This document shows, piece by piece, positions 63,723-64,000 of a stretch of 64,000 bases of DNA. The notes beneath the pieces were generated by a model, which was not told the origin of the DNA, did no database searches, and saw nothing but the letters and a program-made list of their open reading frames with translations. Every line of letters begins with the position of its first letter. The stretch's first letter is position 1. The stretch lies in assembly GCA_963763575.1 (NCBI GenBank), contig CAVXPD010000019.1, positions 124,001 to 188,000 of the forward strand, written 5' to 3'. The position numbers and the translations under genes are program-made. The stretch comes from Bog-473 sp963763575. Its GTDB lineage: Bacteria; Actinomycetota; Acidimicrobiia; Acidimicrobiales; RAAP-2.

Positions 63723-64000
63723 GCATCACGACCCGACAGGAGCCTCGGCGCGCGCGCGCCAACGCCGACCGGTCGACGGGAACTTCGTCGACCTCGTCGT
63801 CTTCGGTTCCGTCGTCCCGTCAGCCGAAGCGGCCGGCGGCCCAACCTGGTCGTCCGGGGGCACCAGTTCGTCGCGCTCCGGGGCGGCCTTCGCAACCGAC
63901 GCGTCCGGGCGGGCCCGCTCGGCCTTCGAGGCCGTCGCCGCCCCGCCGTCCGGTGTCGTCAGTACCGTCCCGGACGCATTACCAACCACGCCGGCAGCCC
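63719..64000 (+). CDS. ftsI: N-terminus of probable FtsI (penicillin-binding protein), cut by the window end
   Basis: Open from ATG 63719 to the window edge without a stop (94 codons). The visible part is a disordered cytoplasmic region rich in Arg, Pro, Ser and Thr (for example RRAPGRPSQPTRPGGPARPS), such as precedes the membrane helix of actinobacterial FtsI/PbpB. The catalytic domain lies beyond the window, so the identity rests on gene order (mraZ, rsmH, ftsL, then ftsI) and on the ATGA coupling. Confidence 0.7.
   Translation, partial: MSITTRQEPRRARANADRSTGTSSTSSSSVPSSRQPKRPAAQPGRPGAPVRRAPGRPSQPTRPGGPARPSRPSPPRRPVSSVPSRTHYQPRRQP

Overview
The window is high-GC DNA (about 70% by eye) from an actinobacterium, probably of the class Acidimicrobiia. 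Support: a dcw cluster in the order DUF3040 ... mraZ, rsmH, ftsL, ftsI; mycothiol-linked families (an Rv2466c-like protein, a maleylpyruvate-isomerase-like gene); ergothioneine genes egtB and egtD; an MptB-type mannosyltransferase; a flavin/F420 PPOX protein; PadR, ArsR and DHA2 regulators and exporters; and frequent GTG/TTG starts. The class-level placement is inference. I saw no tRNA, rRNA, CRISPR array, insertion sequence, integrase or plasmid origin.

Layout. 0-8.2 kb: a LipJ-like hydrolase-adenylyl cyclase; a minus-strand set of CaiB CoA-transferase, beta-carbonic anhydrase and D-2-hydroxyacid dehydrogenase; a divergent plus-strand set of an EthD-like protein, an anchored HxHxH protein and a disulfide oxidoreductase; then a hydrolase whose start region is tandemly duplicated. 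8.3-20 kb: acyl-CoA dehydrogenase with rpiA, a P450, a haloalkane dehalogenase coupled to a Baeyer-Villiger-type monooxygenase, a pair of ABC-2 permeases (one apparently starting at CTG), a frameshifted methyltransferase, a lipoprotein and a large arylsulfatase. 20-27 kb: a minus-strand run of nitroreductase, DUF2237/SRPBCC, M20 peptidase, SDR and Rv2466c-like protein, divergent from a nitronate monooxygenase, a frameshifted small gene and a phosphotransferase preceded by 15-bp mini-ORF repeats. 27-36 kb: a P450 and a long ArsR-type regulator divergent from a likely operon (small ORF, sulfatase, two SDRs, EthD-like, SnoaL-like, PPOX).

36-45 kb: surface-glycan genes (MptB with a coupled small ORF, a UDP-sulfoquinovose-synthase-like protein, a YfhO-type membrane protein), then egtB-egtD and a maleylpyruvate-isomerase-like pseudogene broken by about five frame changes. 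45-58 kb: PadR with an ABC exporter, a thioesterase, an SDR with a nitronate monooxygenase, a DHA2 exporter fused to a MarR-like domain, DUF2254, CapA, an acyl-CoA synthetase overlapping a low-molecular-weight phosphatase. 58-64 kb: LapA, DUF3040, ROK kinase, an HNH protein, a lipoate-ligase-like protein, then the start of the division cluster with a recognisable MraZ-type promoter; the window ends inside the probable ftsI.

Functionally most of the window looks like accessory catabolism of fatty, halogenated, nitro, sulfated or aromatic/steroid-like compounds, set between redox-buffer genes, envelope glycan genes and the conserved division cluster. Two expression themes recur: coupled ORFs (GTGA, ATGA, TAATG, TGATG junctions), and promoters in which a TAnnnT -10 hexamer lies exactly 6 nt before a start codon that has no Shine-Dalgarno, as expected of leaderless mRNAs. 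Long gene-free stretches: 1627-1961 (nothing recognised), 52345-52613 (8-bp repeats, promoter, stem), 61199-61546 (mra promoter and MraZ-type box near its right end). Stretches just under 300 bp at 37700-37954, 44270-44506 and 61964-62244 are described in the entries.
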